The notes: generated by a model from the sequence alone, not told the origin. A stretch of 64,000 nucleotides of DNA from Mesorhizobium sp. CA14 (GCF_020165195.1 NZ_JAIUHR010000006.1:166636-230635), one strand, 5' to 3'. Shown: positions 35,359-44,344, numbered from the stretch's first letter. Made by a program: numbers and translations.

Positions 35359-35373
35359 GTTCGCGTTGCGAAC
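35359..35373. promoter_or_regulatory. Palindromic operator GTTCGC-N3-GCGAAC, likely PcaR site
   Basis: A perfect inverted repeat of six bases around GTT in the pcaI/pcaR divergent gap, 19 bases ahead of the pcaI ATG and 69 ahead of the pcaR GTG. GTTCG-N5-CGAAC sites are recognised by IclR-family regulators of the PcaR/PobR group. Its place suits autoregulation and control of pcaIJF. An AT-rich stretch follows at 35374-35400. Confidence 0.65.
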
Positions 35374-35441
35374 ATATGTTTTATATGAGATATTTCTAGC
35401 TCCAACCTTTGCGTAGTGTCAACGCCAGCCTGGAGAAGTGA

Positions 35442-36212
35442 GTGGAAGAGGAAGCCATTTCCCGCGACCATGTCGGCTCGTTGGAACGCGGCCTGGCGGT
35501 GATGGAAATCCTCGCACGCCATCCGGCCGGCATGACGCTGACCGAGATGGCCGAGGAGGCGGATCTCACCCGCGCGGGCGCCCGCCGCTTTCTGCTGACA
35601 TTGGTCGCCACGGGCTATGCGACGCAGTCCGGCCGGCTGTTTTCGCTGTCGCCGCGTCTTTTGACGGTCGCGCGGACCTGGCTCGGCGGCGTATCGCTCT
35701 GGACATTCGCAGCGCCGATCATGCGCGAGGTGGCTGGCAAATTCGACGAGGCCTGCAACGCGGCGGTGCTATCGGGTGAGGACGTCGTCTATGTCGCGCG
35801 CATTCCCGGGCGGCGGATCTTGAGCGTGGCGCTCGATGTCGGCACGAGACTGCCGGCCTACTGCACCTCGATGGGGCGGGTGCTGCTTTCGGGGCTGTCG
35901 GCGGACGAGTTGCAGGCCTTCCTGACGCAAGCGACCCTCGAGCGGCGCACGCCGAAGACGATCACCGGCCGCGCCGCGCTCGGGAAGGCCATTGACAAGG
36001 CAAGGGCCGAGGGCTTCGCCATCGTCGACGAGGAACTGGAGCTCGGCCTGCGCTCCATCGCGGTGCCGATCGTCGACCGCGCCGGCCGCACCGTCGCCGC
36101 CATCAACGTCTCGACGCAGTCGGCGCGTTTCTCGGTCAAGGCGATGCAGCGCGACATCCTGCCGGCGCTGCGGCAGGCCAAGCAGCGCATCGAGGAGTTC
36201 TTCTTCGTCTGA
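35442..36212 (+). CDS. pcaR: IclR-family regulator of the pca genes
   Basis: 256 residues: winged helix at about 10-70 (SLERGLAVMEILARHPAGMT, EEADLTRAGARRFLLTL) and a GAF-like IclR effector domain (RRILSVALDVGTRLPAYCT, SIAVPIVDRAGRTVAAINVS, ending LRQAKQRIEEFF). The residue pattern and length fit the PcaR/PobR branch, which activates pca genes in response to 3-oxoadipate. It starts with GTG at 35442 after GGAG at 35432-35435 and is divergent from pcaIJF. Confidence 0.85.
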   Translation: MEEEAISRDHVGSLERGLAVMEILARHPAGMTLTEMAEEADLTRAGARRFLLTLVATGYATQSGRLFSLSPRLLTVARTWLGGVSLWTFAAPIMREVAGKFDEACNAAVLSGEDVVYVARIPGRRILSVALDVGTRLPAYCTSMGRVLLSGLSADELQAFLTQATLERRTPKTITGRAALGKAIDKARAEGFAIVDEELELGLRSIAVPIVDRAGRTVAAINVSTQSARFSVKAMQRDILPALRQAKQRIEEFFFV

Positions 36213-36320
36213 ACGGCGCGGCTCCGATCCAGCCGGTTGATGCAGGCAGGTTCATTCCGCCCCAACCCTCCATTCTTGAATCGTGATGAAGCTTCGTTGA
36301 CGGGGGAATTCCAATCCGAT

Positions 36321-36353
36321 ATTGAACAGGATTATACAGGTTCATTGAACAGG
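36321..36353 (+). repeat. Direct decamers just upstream of the GntR/UTRA gene
   Basis: ATTGAACAGG occurs at 36321-36330 and 36344-36353, with a variant ATTATACAGG between at 36331-36340, ending eight bases before the regulator ATG. They are probable operator or promoter repeats for autoregulation of the operon. The rest of the 148-base gap after pcaR shows no other clear signal. Confidence 0.5.
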
Positions 36354-36360
36354 TATCGAT

Positions 36361-37086
36361 ATGGCTCGTCGCGCGACGCAGATCACTCCCGGCACGGGCA
36401 AGCCCGAGCAGATCGCGACGGTTCTGGAGCATGAGATACGCTCCGGCCTGCTCGGCTTCGGCGACCGCCTGCAGAGCGAAAACGAGCTCGTCCAGCGCTT
36501 CTCCGTCAGCCGCAATACGGTCCGCAAGGGGCTCGAGGAACTGTCGAGCCGCGGGCTGATCACGACCAAGGTCGGCATCGGCTCATTCGTCACCTTCGAC
36601 GGCATGCCGGTCGACGACGCGATCGGCTGGTCGCGCGCGCTTGCCAATGCGGGCGCCAATGCCGAGACCCGCACATTGCGGCTTGAGATCATCGAGGACG
36701 CCGAACTGGCGGCCAGGCTCGGCGTCGAGAGCCCGTCGTTCATCGCCGTCGATCGGGCCCGCACCAATGCCGACGATGGCCATGCCATCTCGATCGAGCG
36801 CAGCCGGCTGCCGCTGTCGCCGGAGTTGGAAGACATACCGCTGCGCGGCCTGCGCGAAGGTTCGCTGCACCAGACGCTGCGCGGGGCAGGGCTCGTTCCC
36901 GATCACGGCGAGGAATGGGTCGATATCGAGATGCTGAGCGCCGCCGACGCGGCGATCCTCGCCTGCGCGCCCGGCACGCCGTTCCTGCGCACACGCCGCC
37001 TGACGCGCGCCGCCGACGGACGCGCCATCGAATTCGTCACGAGCCTGCTCAACCCGGCGCATTTCGCGCTGCACCTGGAGTTCTGA
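36361..37086 (+). CDS. GntR-family regulator, HutC/UTRA subfamily
   Basis: 241 residues: winged helix at 15-80 (GDRLQSENELVQRFSVSRNT, RKGLEELSSRGLITTKVGIG) and a UTRA small-molecule domain (about 95-240). It is the first gene of a same-strand block with an ADP-ribosylglycohydrolase-like protein, a PfkB kinase and a polyamine-type importer, so it probably senses that system's substrate or a phosphorylated intermediate. The following gene starts two bases after the stop. Direct repeats immediately upstream are candidate operators. Confidence 0.85.
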   Translation: MARRATQITPGTGKPEQIATVLEHEIRSGLLGFGDRLQSENELVQRFSVSRNTVRKGLEELSSRGLITTKVGIGSFVTFDGMPVDDAIGWSRALANAGANAETRTLRLEIIEDAELAARLGVESPSFIAVDRARTNADDGHAISIERSRLPLSPELEDIPLRGLREGSLHQTLRGAGLVPDHGEEWVDIEMLSAADAAILACAPGTPFLRTRRLTRAADGRAIEFVTSLLNPAHFALHLEF

Positions 37087-37088
37087 GC

Positions 37089-38117
37089 ATGGCGGCCGAC
37101 CCGATGGACCGGGCTATGGGCGCGCTGATCGGCGGGGCGCTGGGCGATGCGCTGGGCATGCCGACGCAGCTTCTGTCGCCGGCCCGCATCGCCGAATTCT
37201 ACGGCCATGTCGAGGAGTTCGTCGCGCCTGCCGCCGATCACCCGGTGTCGAAAGGGCTGCCCGCCGGCGCGATCACCGACGATACCGAACAGGCGCTCCT
37301 GCTTGGCCGCATCCTCGTCGAATCCGGCGAGCGTTTCGATCATGCGCGCTGGGTCAACGCGCTGCTCGACTGGGAGCGCGAGGTCAAGGCGCGCGGCAGC
37401 TACGACCTGCTTGGACCATCGACCAAGCGCGCTATCGATGCCATCAACGGCGGCGTGCCCGCGGAGGAGGCCGGCCGCGGCGGCGACACCAATGGCGCTG
37501 CGATGCGCATCGCGCCGGTCGGCATCATGATGCCGCCGGAGCCGCTCGACGCTCTGGTTTCCAAGGTGGCGGAAACCTGCCGGGCCACGCACAACACCTC
37601 GATCGCCATTGCATCGGCTGCCGCTGTCGCCGCCGCGGTCAGCCTCGGCGTCTCGGGCGGCGACTGGCGTGGCGCTTCCGACCATGCGGTCGCCGCCGCA
37701 AGGCTAGGTGCTGCGCTCGGCCATTGGGTTACCGGCGGCGACATCGCCGCGCGCATCGTCTGGGCGCAGGAGCTTGTCCGCGGCAAGGCGGAGAAGGAAG
37801 CCATCAAGCTGATCGTCGATCTGGTCGGCACCGGCGTCGCCAGCCAGGAATCGGTGCCGGCGGCCTTCGCCGTGCTGGAGGTCGCGCAAGGCGATGCGTG
37901 GCGGGCAGCCGTCATCGGCGCCAATCTCGGTGGCGACACCGACACGATCGGTGCGATTGCCGCCGGCATGGCCGGTGCCTGCGCCGGCCTGTCGAAGCTG
38001 CCGCAGGATCGCATCGCCCAACTGCATGGCATCGACATCGCGCAGGTTCGCGGGCTGGCTGGCGACCTGGTCGCCGCACGCGGCTCCAAGACCGGCGCAG
38101 GCAAGGAGGTTGCCTGA
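37089..38117 (+). CDS. ADP-ribosylglycohydrolase family protein (DraG/ARH-like)
   Basis: 342 residues, all-helical ARH fold. Metal-site elements are intact: GGALGDALGMP at residues 15-25, TDDT at 63-66, and GGDTDTIGA at about 281-289; a further GGDTNGAAMR lies near 130. Known members hydrolyse ADP-ribosyl-arginine, ADP-ribosyl-serine or ADP-ribosylated nitrogenase reductase with two Mg ions. No dinitrogenase-reductase gene is near; instead a sugar kinase and an importer follow directly, so it may cleave an imported ribosyl or other glycosyl conjugate. The ATG at 37089 lies two bases after the regulator stop. Confidence 0.82.
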   Translation: MAADPMDRAMGALIGGALGDALGMPTQLLSPARIAEFYGHVEEFVAPAADHPVSKGLPAGAITDDTEQALLLGRILVESGERFDHARWVNALLDWEREVKARGSYDLLGPSTKRAIDAINGGVPAEEAGRGGDTNGAAMRIAPVGIMMPPEPLDALVSKVAETCRATHNTSIAIASAAAVAAAVSLGVSGGDWRGASDHAVAAARLGAALGHWVTGGDIAARIVWAQELVRGKAEKEAIKLIVDLVGTGVASQESVPAAFAVLEVAQGDAWRAAVIGANLGGDTDTIGAIAAGMAGACAGLSKLPQDRIAQLHGIDIAQVRGLAGDLVAARGSKTGAGKEVA

Positions 38118-39091
38118 TGAGCGGGCGGCTCGTCCATGTCGGCAGCGCCGTGGTCGACTATGTCTACCGCATCGATGCCTTGCCGGCGGCCGGCACGGAA
38201 AAGACCGCGTCGGCTTACGCGCGGGTCGCCGGCGGCGGCTTCAACATGATGGTGGCGGCAAGCCGCACCGGCATGAAGGTGGTGTTCGGCGGCCAGCTCG
38301 GCACCGGGCCGGACGGAGACTTCCTGCGCAAAGCCTTCGCGGCCGAAGGCATCGAGACGCTGACGCCGCCATCGCCTTCGATGGACAGCGGCAATTGCGT
38401 CGCCATGATCAGCGGCGACGCCGAACGCACCTTCGTCTCCTGGCCGGGCGCCGAGAGCCGGCTCACACCGGACATGATGAAACTGGTCCAAGTCATTCCG
38501 GGTGATTGGGTTTTCACCTCCGGCTACACGCTGAGCTATGCTGGCAGTCGCGACGCGCTTGCCGATTGGATCGAAGCGCTGCCGGCTGACATTCCTTTCG
38601 TCTTCGATCCGACACCGGTGATCGCCGACATTCCACGGCCGATCCTGGACAGGGTTCTGGCGCGTACGACCTGGCTGAGCTGCAACACCAATGAGGCCGC
38701 CGAGATTGCCGGCGCCGGCGATGCCCAGACCGTCGCGATCCGATTGCTCGCCGAACATTGCCCCAGGGCCGAAGGCGTCGTCATCCGCGCCGGCGCGCAT
38801 GGCTGTCTCGTGCGCATGGCCGATGGCGGCACCCGCGCGGTGCCGGGTTTCGACGTGGTAGCCGTCGATACCAATGGGGCCGGCGACACGCATATCGGCG
38901 CATTCGTCAGTGGCCTTTCGCGCGGCATGGGCGCTTGCGAGGCGGCACGCTATGCCAATGCGGCCGCCGCACTTTCGGTCACCCGCCATGGCGGGTCTTC
39001 GGCACCGACCGACATGGAAATCCAGGAGTTCCTGACTGAGCGCGGCGAAGCGACGACCGCGCTCGGCCGGGCGGAAGCGACTGCAACTTAA
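38117..39091 (+). CDS. PfkB-family carbohydrate kinase
   Basis: 324 residues of the ribokinase/PfkB family: glycine-rich substrate region VAGGGFNMMVAASRTG (about residue 37-52), SCNTNEAAEI, and the catalytic signature DTNGAGDTHIGAF with the base Asp at about residue 259. It phosphorylates a sugar or nucleoside with ATP. TGATG coupling (one-base overlap) to the glycohydrolase gene suggests it phosphorylates the sugar that enzyme releases. No recognisable ribokinase-specific or adenosine-kinase-specific feature lets me name the substrate. Confidence 0.85.
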   Translation: MSGRLVHVGSAVVDYVYRIDALPAAGTEKTASAYARVAGGGFNMMVAASRTGMKVVFGGQLGTGPDGDFLRKAFAAEGIETLTPPSPSMDSGNCVAMISGDAERTFVSWPGAESRLTPDMMKLVQVIPGDWVFTSGYTLSYAGSRDALADWIEALPADIPFVFDPTPVIADIPRPILDRVLARTTWLSCNTNEAAEIAGAGDAQTVAIRLLAEHCPRAEGVVIRAGAHGCLVRMADGGTRAVPGFDVVAVDTNGAGDTHIGAFVSGLSRGMGACEAARYANAAAALSVTRHGGSSAPTDMEIQEFLTERGEATTALGRAEATAT

Positions 39092-39130
39092 CAAGCCCGT
39101 CAACCGGGCAAACAATGAGAGGAAAAGAAC

Positions 39131-40195
39131 ATGCGCATGCCCAGACTGACAGCTTTCCTGACGGCGACCGCCGTCTTGGTCTCAGCATTTACGCTTGGAG
39201 CACAGGCCGCCGAGGAAGTGCATGTGCTCAACTGGAAGGGCTATGGCGCCGACGAGCCCTGGGCGGTCGCCAATTTCGAGAAGGCGACCGGCTTCAAGGT
39301 GGTCAACGACTTCTTCAACTCCGAACAGGAGATGCTGACCAAGATCCGCACCAATCCCGGCCTCTACGACGTCGTCATGATCAACGCCGCCTTCAACGAC
39401 CAGGCGATGGCCGGCAAGCTGATCCAGCCGATCGATGTCTCGAAGCTTTCCAACTATGCCGACATCGCCAAGGACAAGGCCAACTCGCCGATGCTCAATC
39501 ATGACGGCAAGGTCTATGGCGTGCCGTGGGTGTGGGGCCTGACGGCTCTGGCGATCAACGACAAATCCTTCGACAAGCCGCCGACGAGCATCGCCGAGAT
39601 GTGGAACCCGGCGCATAAGGGCCGCGTCATCATCCGCGACGACGCCGTCGAGGCGGTGCAGTTCGGCGCGATCGCGTCGGGGCAGGACATCAACGACATC
39701 AAGGATATGGACGCGGTCAAGGCGAAGCTCACCTCGTTGATGCCGCAGATCAAGACCTTCTGGGGTTCGGAGAACGACTGGAACCAGATGGTCGCCTCCA
39801 ACCAGATCGACATCGGCACCTATTGGAGCGGCTCGGCCGACCGCGCCAAGACGCATTTCAAGCTGCCGGTCTCGCTGGTCATCCCGCAGGAGGGTGCCGT
39901 CGCCTGGCTCGACGCCTTCTCGATCCCGGTCGGTTCGAAGAACGTCGCCGGTGCGGAAGCCTTCATCAACTATATGATCGACCCGAAATTCTACGTCGAA
40001 TGGGTCACAAAGGTCGGCGCGCCGGTTTCGGCCAACACCAAGGCGGTCGACGCGCTGCCCGAGGACGCCTTCAACCGCAAGGTCATGGGCAGCCCGGATG
40101 TCGCCAAGCGCATCCAGTTCCAGGCGCCGATCACCGACGCGCAGCGCGAGAAATACCTGGCGCTGTGGCAGGAGCTGAAGGTCAACGTGAAATAA
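39131..40195 (+). CDS. ABC transporter, periplasmic binding protein (PotD-like)
   Basis: 354 residues, signal peptide (MRMPRLTAFL... to GAQAA, cleavage near residue 26) and mature start EEVHVLNWKGYG, typical of polyamine-type binding proteins (LNW-x-GY). WSGSADRAK and GAVAWLDAFSIP are cleft-lining segments in this family. In this operon the ligand may be a glycosylated amine, processed by the glycohydrolase; that is inference. The ATG at 39131 follows GAGAGGAAAAG. Confidence 0.84.
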   Translation: MRMPRLTAFLTATAVLVSAFTLGAQAAEEVHVLNWKGYGADEPWAVANFEKATGFKVVNDFFNSEQEMLTKIRTNPGLYDVVMINAAFNDQAMAGKLIQPIDVSKLSNYADIAKDKANSPMLNHDGKVYGVPWVWGLTALAINDKSFDKPPTSIAEMWNPAHKGRVIIRDDAVEAVQFGAIASGQDINDIKDMDAVKAKLTSLMPQIKTFWGSENDWNQMVASNQIDIGTYWSGSADRAKTHFKLPVSLVIPQEGAVAWLDAFSIPVGSKNVAGAEAFINYMIDPKFYVEWVTKVGAPVSANTKAVDALPEDAFNRKVMGSPDVAKRIQFQAPITDAQREKYLALWQELKVNVK

Positions 40196-40223
40196 TCACG
40201 TCTTTCGGGGAGGAGAGGCAAAG

Positions 40224-41093
40224 ATGGCTGACCAGCTTGCGATTGGTTCGCGCCGCGGGCTCAAGCCGGCCCTGCCGCTTCTCCTTCCCGCCTATCTATG
40301 GCTGACGGTGGCCATCTTCCTGCCGCTGTCGGCCATGGTGTTCTTCTCCTTGATGACCGACCTGCCGGTGGCCGGAAAGGAATGGTCGTTCACGCTCGGC
40401 AATTACGCCGCCTTCTTCTCGCAGAGCCTCTATTCGACGCTGTTGCTTTCATCGCTGCGGCTCGGGCTCGAAGTGACGCTGTGGTGCGTCGTCATCGGCT
40501 ACCCGGCGGCCTATGTGCTGGCCAAGGTGCTGAAAGGGCGCAGCCGCGAGGCGATCTTCCTGCTCGTCATCCTGCCCTTCTGGTCGAACGGGCTGGTGCG
40601 CATCTTTTCCTGGGCGATGGTGCTGCGCGAAGGCGGCATCCTCGATACGGCGCTCAACGCCGTGCTGCCGTTCAAGATCAACATTGATCTCATGTATTCC
40701 TACCCTGCCGTCATCATCGGCCTGGTGCACTCCTATGTGCCCTATATGGTGCTGACCTGTTACCTCACGCTGCAGGCCATCGACGACTCGCTGATCGAGG
40801 CCGGCCGCTCGCTTGGCGCATCGCGGCGGCAGGTGCTGTGGCGGGTGATCATCCCGCTGTCGATGCCGGGACTGATCGCGGGTGCCGCGCTGATCTTCGT
40901 GCCGGTGGTCGGCTCCTTCATGGAGCCGCGCATCCTCGGCGGGCGAACCGGCACTTTCTACGGTACCGTCATCGAGGACCAGTTCGTCTCCGTCTTCAAC
41001 TGGCCGCTGGGCGCGGCACTCTCCTTTATCCTGCTCGCCGTCGTGCTGATCATCCTGGCACTGGCGGCGCCTGTCCTGCGGAGGGCTGCGTGA
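40224..41093 (+). CDS. ABC transporter permease, PotB-like
   Basis: 289 residues with a first membrane helix near residue 20-42 (LPLLLPAYLWLTVAIFLPLS) and a coupling loop EAGRSLGASRRQVLWRVIIP around residue 192-211. It pairs with the next gene as the importer channel. The ATG at 40224 is preceded by GGGGAGGAGAGG. The stop overlaps the next ATG by one base. Confidence 0.84.
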   Translation: MADQLAIGSRRGLKPALPLLLPAYLWLTVAIFLPLSAMVFFSLMTDLPVAGKEWSFTLGNYAAFFSQSLYSTLLLSSLRLGLEVTLWCVVIGYPAAYVLAKVLKGRSREAIFLLVILPFWSNGLVRIFSWAMVLREGGILDTALNAVLPFKINIDLMYSYPAVIIGLVHSYVPYMVLTCYLTLQAIDDSLIEAGRSLGASRRQVLWRVIIPLSMPGLIAGAALIFVPVVGSFMEPRILGGRTGTFYGTVIEDQFVSVFNWPLGAALSFILLAVVLIILALAAPVLRRAA

Positions 41094-41881
41094 TGGCGAC
41101 GACGCGCATCCTCGAATGGCTCGGGCGCTTCTACATCGTGCTTTTGCTCGGCTTCCTCTATCTGCCGATCATCATCATGGCGGCGATGTCCTTCAACGCT
41201 TCGCCCTTCTACCAATTGCCGTTCGAGTGGACGACAGACTGGTACGCCTCGCTCTCGCAGAACGACCAGCTGATAGCCGCGACCTGGAACAGCATCGAGA
41301 TCGCAATCATCACCACTTTGATCTCGACGGTGCTGGGCTCGATGGCCTCGCTGGCGCTCTACCGTTACGACTTCCGCGGCAAGAAAGTCCTGCAGGCGCT
41401 GCTCTTCCCGCCGATCGCCATTCCGTGGCTGATCACCGGCACGGCAATGCTGATCTTCTTCTTCGGCGTCGGCATCGGCCGCGGGCTCATTGCTATCCTG
41501 CTCGGCCATGTCGCGCTGGCGCTGCCTTATGTGATCGTCGTCGTCTCGGCCCGGCTGCAGACCTTCGCGCCAGAGCTGGAGGAGGCGGCGCGCTCGCTCG
41601 GCGCCAACCAGTGGCAGGTGACCATGCGGGTGACATTGCCCTGGATCACACCCGGGGTGATCGCCGGCGGGCTGTTCGCCTTCGCCGTCTCGTTCGACCA
41701 GTTCGTGGTCTCGTATTTCCTGTCGACGCCGGGACAGACGACATTGCCGGTCGAAATCTATGCCGCGATCCGCAAGGGTTTTACGCCCGAGATCAACGCG
41801 GTCTCGACGATCATCATTGTCGTGTCGATGGCGCTGATGCTGCTCACGGCGCGCTTCTTCAAATTTGGCGGAGAGAAATAA
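41093..41881 (+). CDS. ABC transporter permease, PotC-like
   Basis: 262 residues, six likely membrane segments (first: FYIVLLLGFLYLPIIIMAAM) and the coupling loop EEAARSLGANQWQVTMRVTL near residue 164. It completes the channel with the gene upstream. Single-base overlaps on both sides (TGATG and TAATG) show tight translational coupling through to the ATPase. Confidence 0.84.
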   Translation: MATTRILEWLGRFYIVLLLGFLYLPIIIMAAMSFNASPFYQLPFEWTTDWYASLSQNDQLIAATWNSIEIAIITTLISTVLGSMASLALYRYDFRGKKVLQALLFPPIAIPWLITGTAMLIFFFGVGIGRGLIAILLGHVALALPYVIVVVSARLQTFAPELEEAARSLGANQWQVTMRVTLPWITPGVIAGGLFAFAVSFDQFVVSYFLSTPGQTTLPVEIYAAIRKGFTPEINAVSTIIIVVSMALMLLTARFFKFGGEK

Positions 41882-42945
41882 TGGCAGGCGTCCAGGTCGC
41901 GAACGTCTCGCGCAGCTTCGGCGCGCACAAGGCGCTGGACAATGTCTCGATCGATTTCGCCGACGGCGGCTTCTATGCGCTGCTCGGACCGTCCGGCAGC
42001 GGCAAGACCACGCTGCTCCGCCAGATCGCCGGCTTCGACTTTCCCGACGCCGGCCGCATCGCCATAGGCGGCGAGAGCGTCGAGCGCGTGCCCGTCGAAA
42101 AGCGCCGCATCGGCATGGTGTTCCAGAATTATGCGCTGTTTCCCAATATGAGCGTCGCCGACAATGTTGCCTTCGGCCTTTCGGTGCGCGGCGAACCGAA
42201 GGTGACGATCGCCGCGGAAGTGCAGCGTGCGCTCGATCTCGTGCAGCTCGGCAAGCTCGGCGGGCGCAAGCCGCATCAGCTCTCCGGCGGCCAGCGCCAG
42301 CGCGTCGCGCTGGCGCGGGCCATCGTCACCAAGCCGCGCGTGCTCTTGCTCGACGAGCCGCTCGGCGCGCTGGACAAGGCGTTGCGCGTCGACATGCAGA
42401 TCGAGCTGAAGCGCATCCAGCGCGAGATCGGCATCACCACCATCTTCGTCACGCACGACCAGGAAGAGGCGCTGACGATGAGCGACCGCATCGGCATATT
42501 GCGCGACGGCAGGCTGGTGCAGGAAGGGCCGCCGGAGGAGATCTACGACAGGCCGCAAAGCGAATTCGCCGCGACCTTCCTCGGCGACGCCAATATCTTT
42601 CGCGGCGATGCGACCGGCTCAGGGATCAAGCTGCCCGACGGCACCACGATCGCGGCTTCGACAGGCGCAGCGGTGCCGGCCGGCGCCAAGGCGAGCTGCG
42701 CGGTTCGGCCCGAGCGTATCCGGATTTCGCCCGGCGCGGCAAAGCCCGATCCAGCCAATGCCAACACGCTCACGGGGCAGGTCTCGAAACGCATCTTCGC
42801 CGGCAACAACAGCACCTATTTCGTCGACCGCGACGGCCAGACGCTGAAGGTGATCGTCCAGAACACCGGCGCCGAGCGCCTGGCCGAAGGCCAGCCCGTC
42901 GTGCTCAGCTGGTCGCCGGACAGCACGGTGCTGATCGCGGCCTGA
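41881..42945 (+). CDS. ABC transporter ATPase, PotA-like
   Basis: 354 residues: Walker A LLGPSGSGKTTLLRQ, Q-loop VFQNYALFPN, signature QLSGGQRQRVALARAI, Walker B VLLLDEPLGALD, switch His VTHDQEEALT and a C-terminal TOBE domain. All catalytic motifs are canonical, in contrast to the ATPase pair at 47850 and 48938. Last gene of the glycohydrolase/kinase operon, 18 bases from the convergent LacI gene. Confidence 0.86.
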   Translation: MAGVQVANVSRSFGAHKALDNVSIDFADGGFYALLGPSGSGKTTLLRQIAGFDFPDAGRIAIGGESVERVPVEKRRIGMVFQNYALFPNMSVADNVAFGLSVRGEPKVTIAAEVQRALDLVQLGKLGGRKPHQLSGGQRQRVALARAIVTKPRVLLLDEPLGALDKALRVDMQIELKRIQREIGITTIFVTHDQEEALTMSDRIGILRDGRLVQEGPPEEIYDRPQSEFAATFLGDANIFRGDATGSGIKLPDGTTIAASTGAAVPAGAKASCAVRPERIRISPGAAKPDPANANTLTGQVSKRIFAGNNSTYFVDRDGQTLKVIVQNTGAERLAEGQPVVLSWSPDSTVLIAA

Positions 42946-42963
42946 GATTGGCGAGCCCCGCGG

Positions 42964-43992
42964 TCAAATCTCCGGGATGCTCTCGCGGAAAATCACCTGC
43001 AGCCGCGGCTGGTGGAGCTCGTAGGGCAATCCTCTGACGGAGTGCGACAGGATGTTGAGCGCCTCCCTGGCCTCGACCCGGGGGTTCTGGTCGATGACCG
43101 CGTCGAGCGTGCCGTCGAGCAAGAGCTCCTTCGTGCCGTCGGTCACCTCATGGCCGAGGAAGATGATCTCCTTCGCGCGTCCGCGCTCCTTCAGCGCGCG
43201 GGCGATGCCGGTGTTGCCGGCGCCGACATTGTAGATCGCGGCGAGGTCGGGGTGGCGCTCCAGCAAAGCGGAGGCCTCCGAATAGGCCTTTTCGCGGTCG
43301 TCGAGCATTTCACGCATCTCGACGATTTCGAGGTTGGGCGATTCCTCGGCGAGGATGTGGCGGAAACCCATCTCGCGTTCCTCATGGCCGCGATAGGCGA
43401 GCGAGCCTGCGAACAGCGCGACCTTGCCCGGGCGGCCGGCGCCCATGAAGCGGTTGAGCAGATAGCCGGCCAACCGGCCGGCGGCGCGGTTGTCGATGCC
43501 GATATAGGCAACCCTCGGCACGTGCAGGATGTCGGAAGCGATGGTGACGACCTTGATGTCGCTCGCCGACAGCGAGCGGATCGCCTCGCGCACCGTCGGA
43601 TGGTCGAGCGCGATGACGCCGACGCCTTGCGTCTGGCCGTGCAGGTCCTGCAGCAGGCGGGCGAGCCGGTCGGGGTTGAAGCCTTCGATGGTCGTCACGC
43701 GGACGTCGAGATCGGGCCGCGCCAATGCCTGCGCCTCGATGTGCCGGTGCAGCAGTTTGATGAAGGAGTTGGTGCCGGCCGGCAGTGCGAAGTCGAGCCT
43801 TATCGTCTGCCCCGGCACGGCTCGCTGCGGCGCGCCGTTCGGCGTTTCGGCGATGTAGCCCAGGCGCTGCGCCATCTCGATGACGATCTCGCGCGTACGC
43901 GCCCGCACGCCCGGCCGGTTGTTGAGCACGCGGTCGACCGTGGCCGGAGAAACACCGGCTTCCCGGGCTATGTCTGTCAGGGTTGACCGCAC
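42964..43992 (-). CDS. LacI-family transcriptional regulator
   Basis: 342 residues: helix-turn-helix TLTDIAREAGVSPATVDRVL at residues 4-23, hinge, and a type I periplasmic-binding-like sensor (IRLDFALPAGTNSF start; GNTGIARALKERG). The start is uncertain: a GTG at 43992 with GAGG eight bases upstream puts the HTH at the usual distance; a GTG at 44001 is also possible, and a longer in-frame reading to 44184 is arginine-rich. It is divergent from the sugar importer operon at 44345, which it probably controls. Confidence 0.84.
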   Translation of the reverse strand: MRSTLTDIAREAGVSPATVDRVLNNRPGVRARTREIVIEMAQRLGYIAETPNGAPQRAVPGQTIRLDFALPAGTNSFIKLLHRHIEAQALARPDLDVRVTTIEGFNPDRLARLLQDLHGQTQGVGVIALDHPTVREAIRSLSASDIKVVTIASDILHVPRVAYIGIDNRAAGRLAGYLLNRFMGAGRPGKVALFAGSLAYRGHEEREMGFRHILAEESPNLEIVEMREMLDDREKAYSEASALLERHPDLAAIYNVGAGNTGIARALKERGRAKEIIFLGHEVTDGTKELLLDGTLDAVIDQNPRVEAREALNILSHSVRGLPYELHQPRLQVIFRESIPEI

Positions 43993-44344
43993 GTCGAGCA
44001 CCTCATCGCAAGCATCAAAATCACACAGCTTCCACTCAGTTCCGGAAAACGCCTCAGCAGCGACCGCGATTCTGATGTGAAATGATGTAACCGCCCTTGG
44101 CTTGCGCGCAAGCCGGCGCGGTACATAAGGCGGCGAAGGCCCGGCCAATCCGGTCGGATCGAGGCGAAAGCCCCTCAAATCCAAGCAATGGGTGCGACGT
44201 GATGGGTTCGACGGATGGCATTCTTTCCCTCATTTGCAATCTTATGACGTATTTTGAGTATTTATGATGTTGACAGGCTTCATGCACTGCCGTCAATATC
44301 CCTCACGCGGGCCATGGAGGAACAGGCCCCGAGGGAGGAATTCG
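43993..44344. promoter_or_regulatory. Divergent control region of the lacI gene and the importer operon
   Basis: 352 bases without a gene. A perfect palindrome CTTGCGCGCAAG lies at 44101-44112 (extended by pairing on both flanks) and may be an operator, although its centre is GC and not the usual LacI CG. An AT-rich stretch at about 44231-44275 holds the likely importer promoter. A strong ribosome site (GAGGGAGGAAT) is at 44331-44341, three bases before the importer ATG. Confidence 0.4.

Noticed and set aside
37089..38117. DraG, the nitrogenase-reactivating glycohydrolase
   Set aside because: No DraT, nif or ammonium-sensing genes nearby; the operon contains a sugar kinase and an importer.
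37400..39115. Minus-strand open frame of 571 codons opposite the glycohydrolase and kinase
   Set aside because: Antisense to two coupled genes with intact family motifs.
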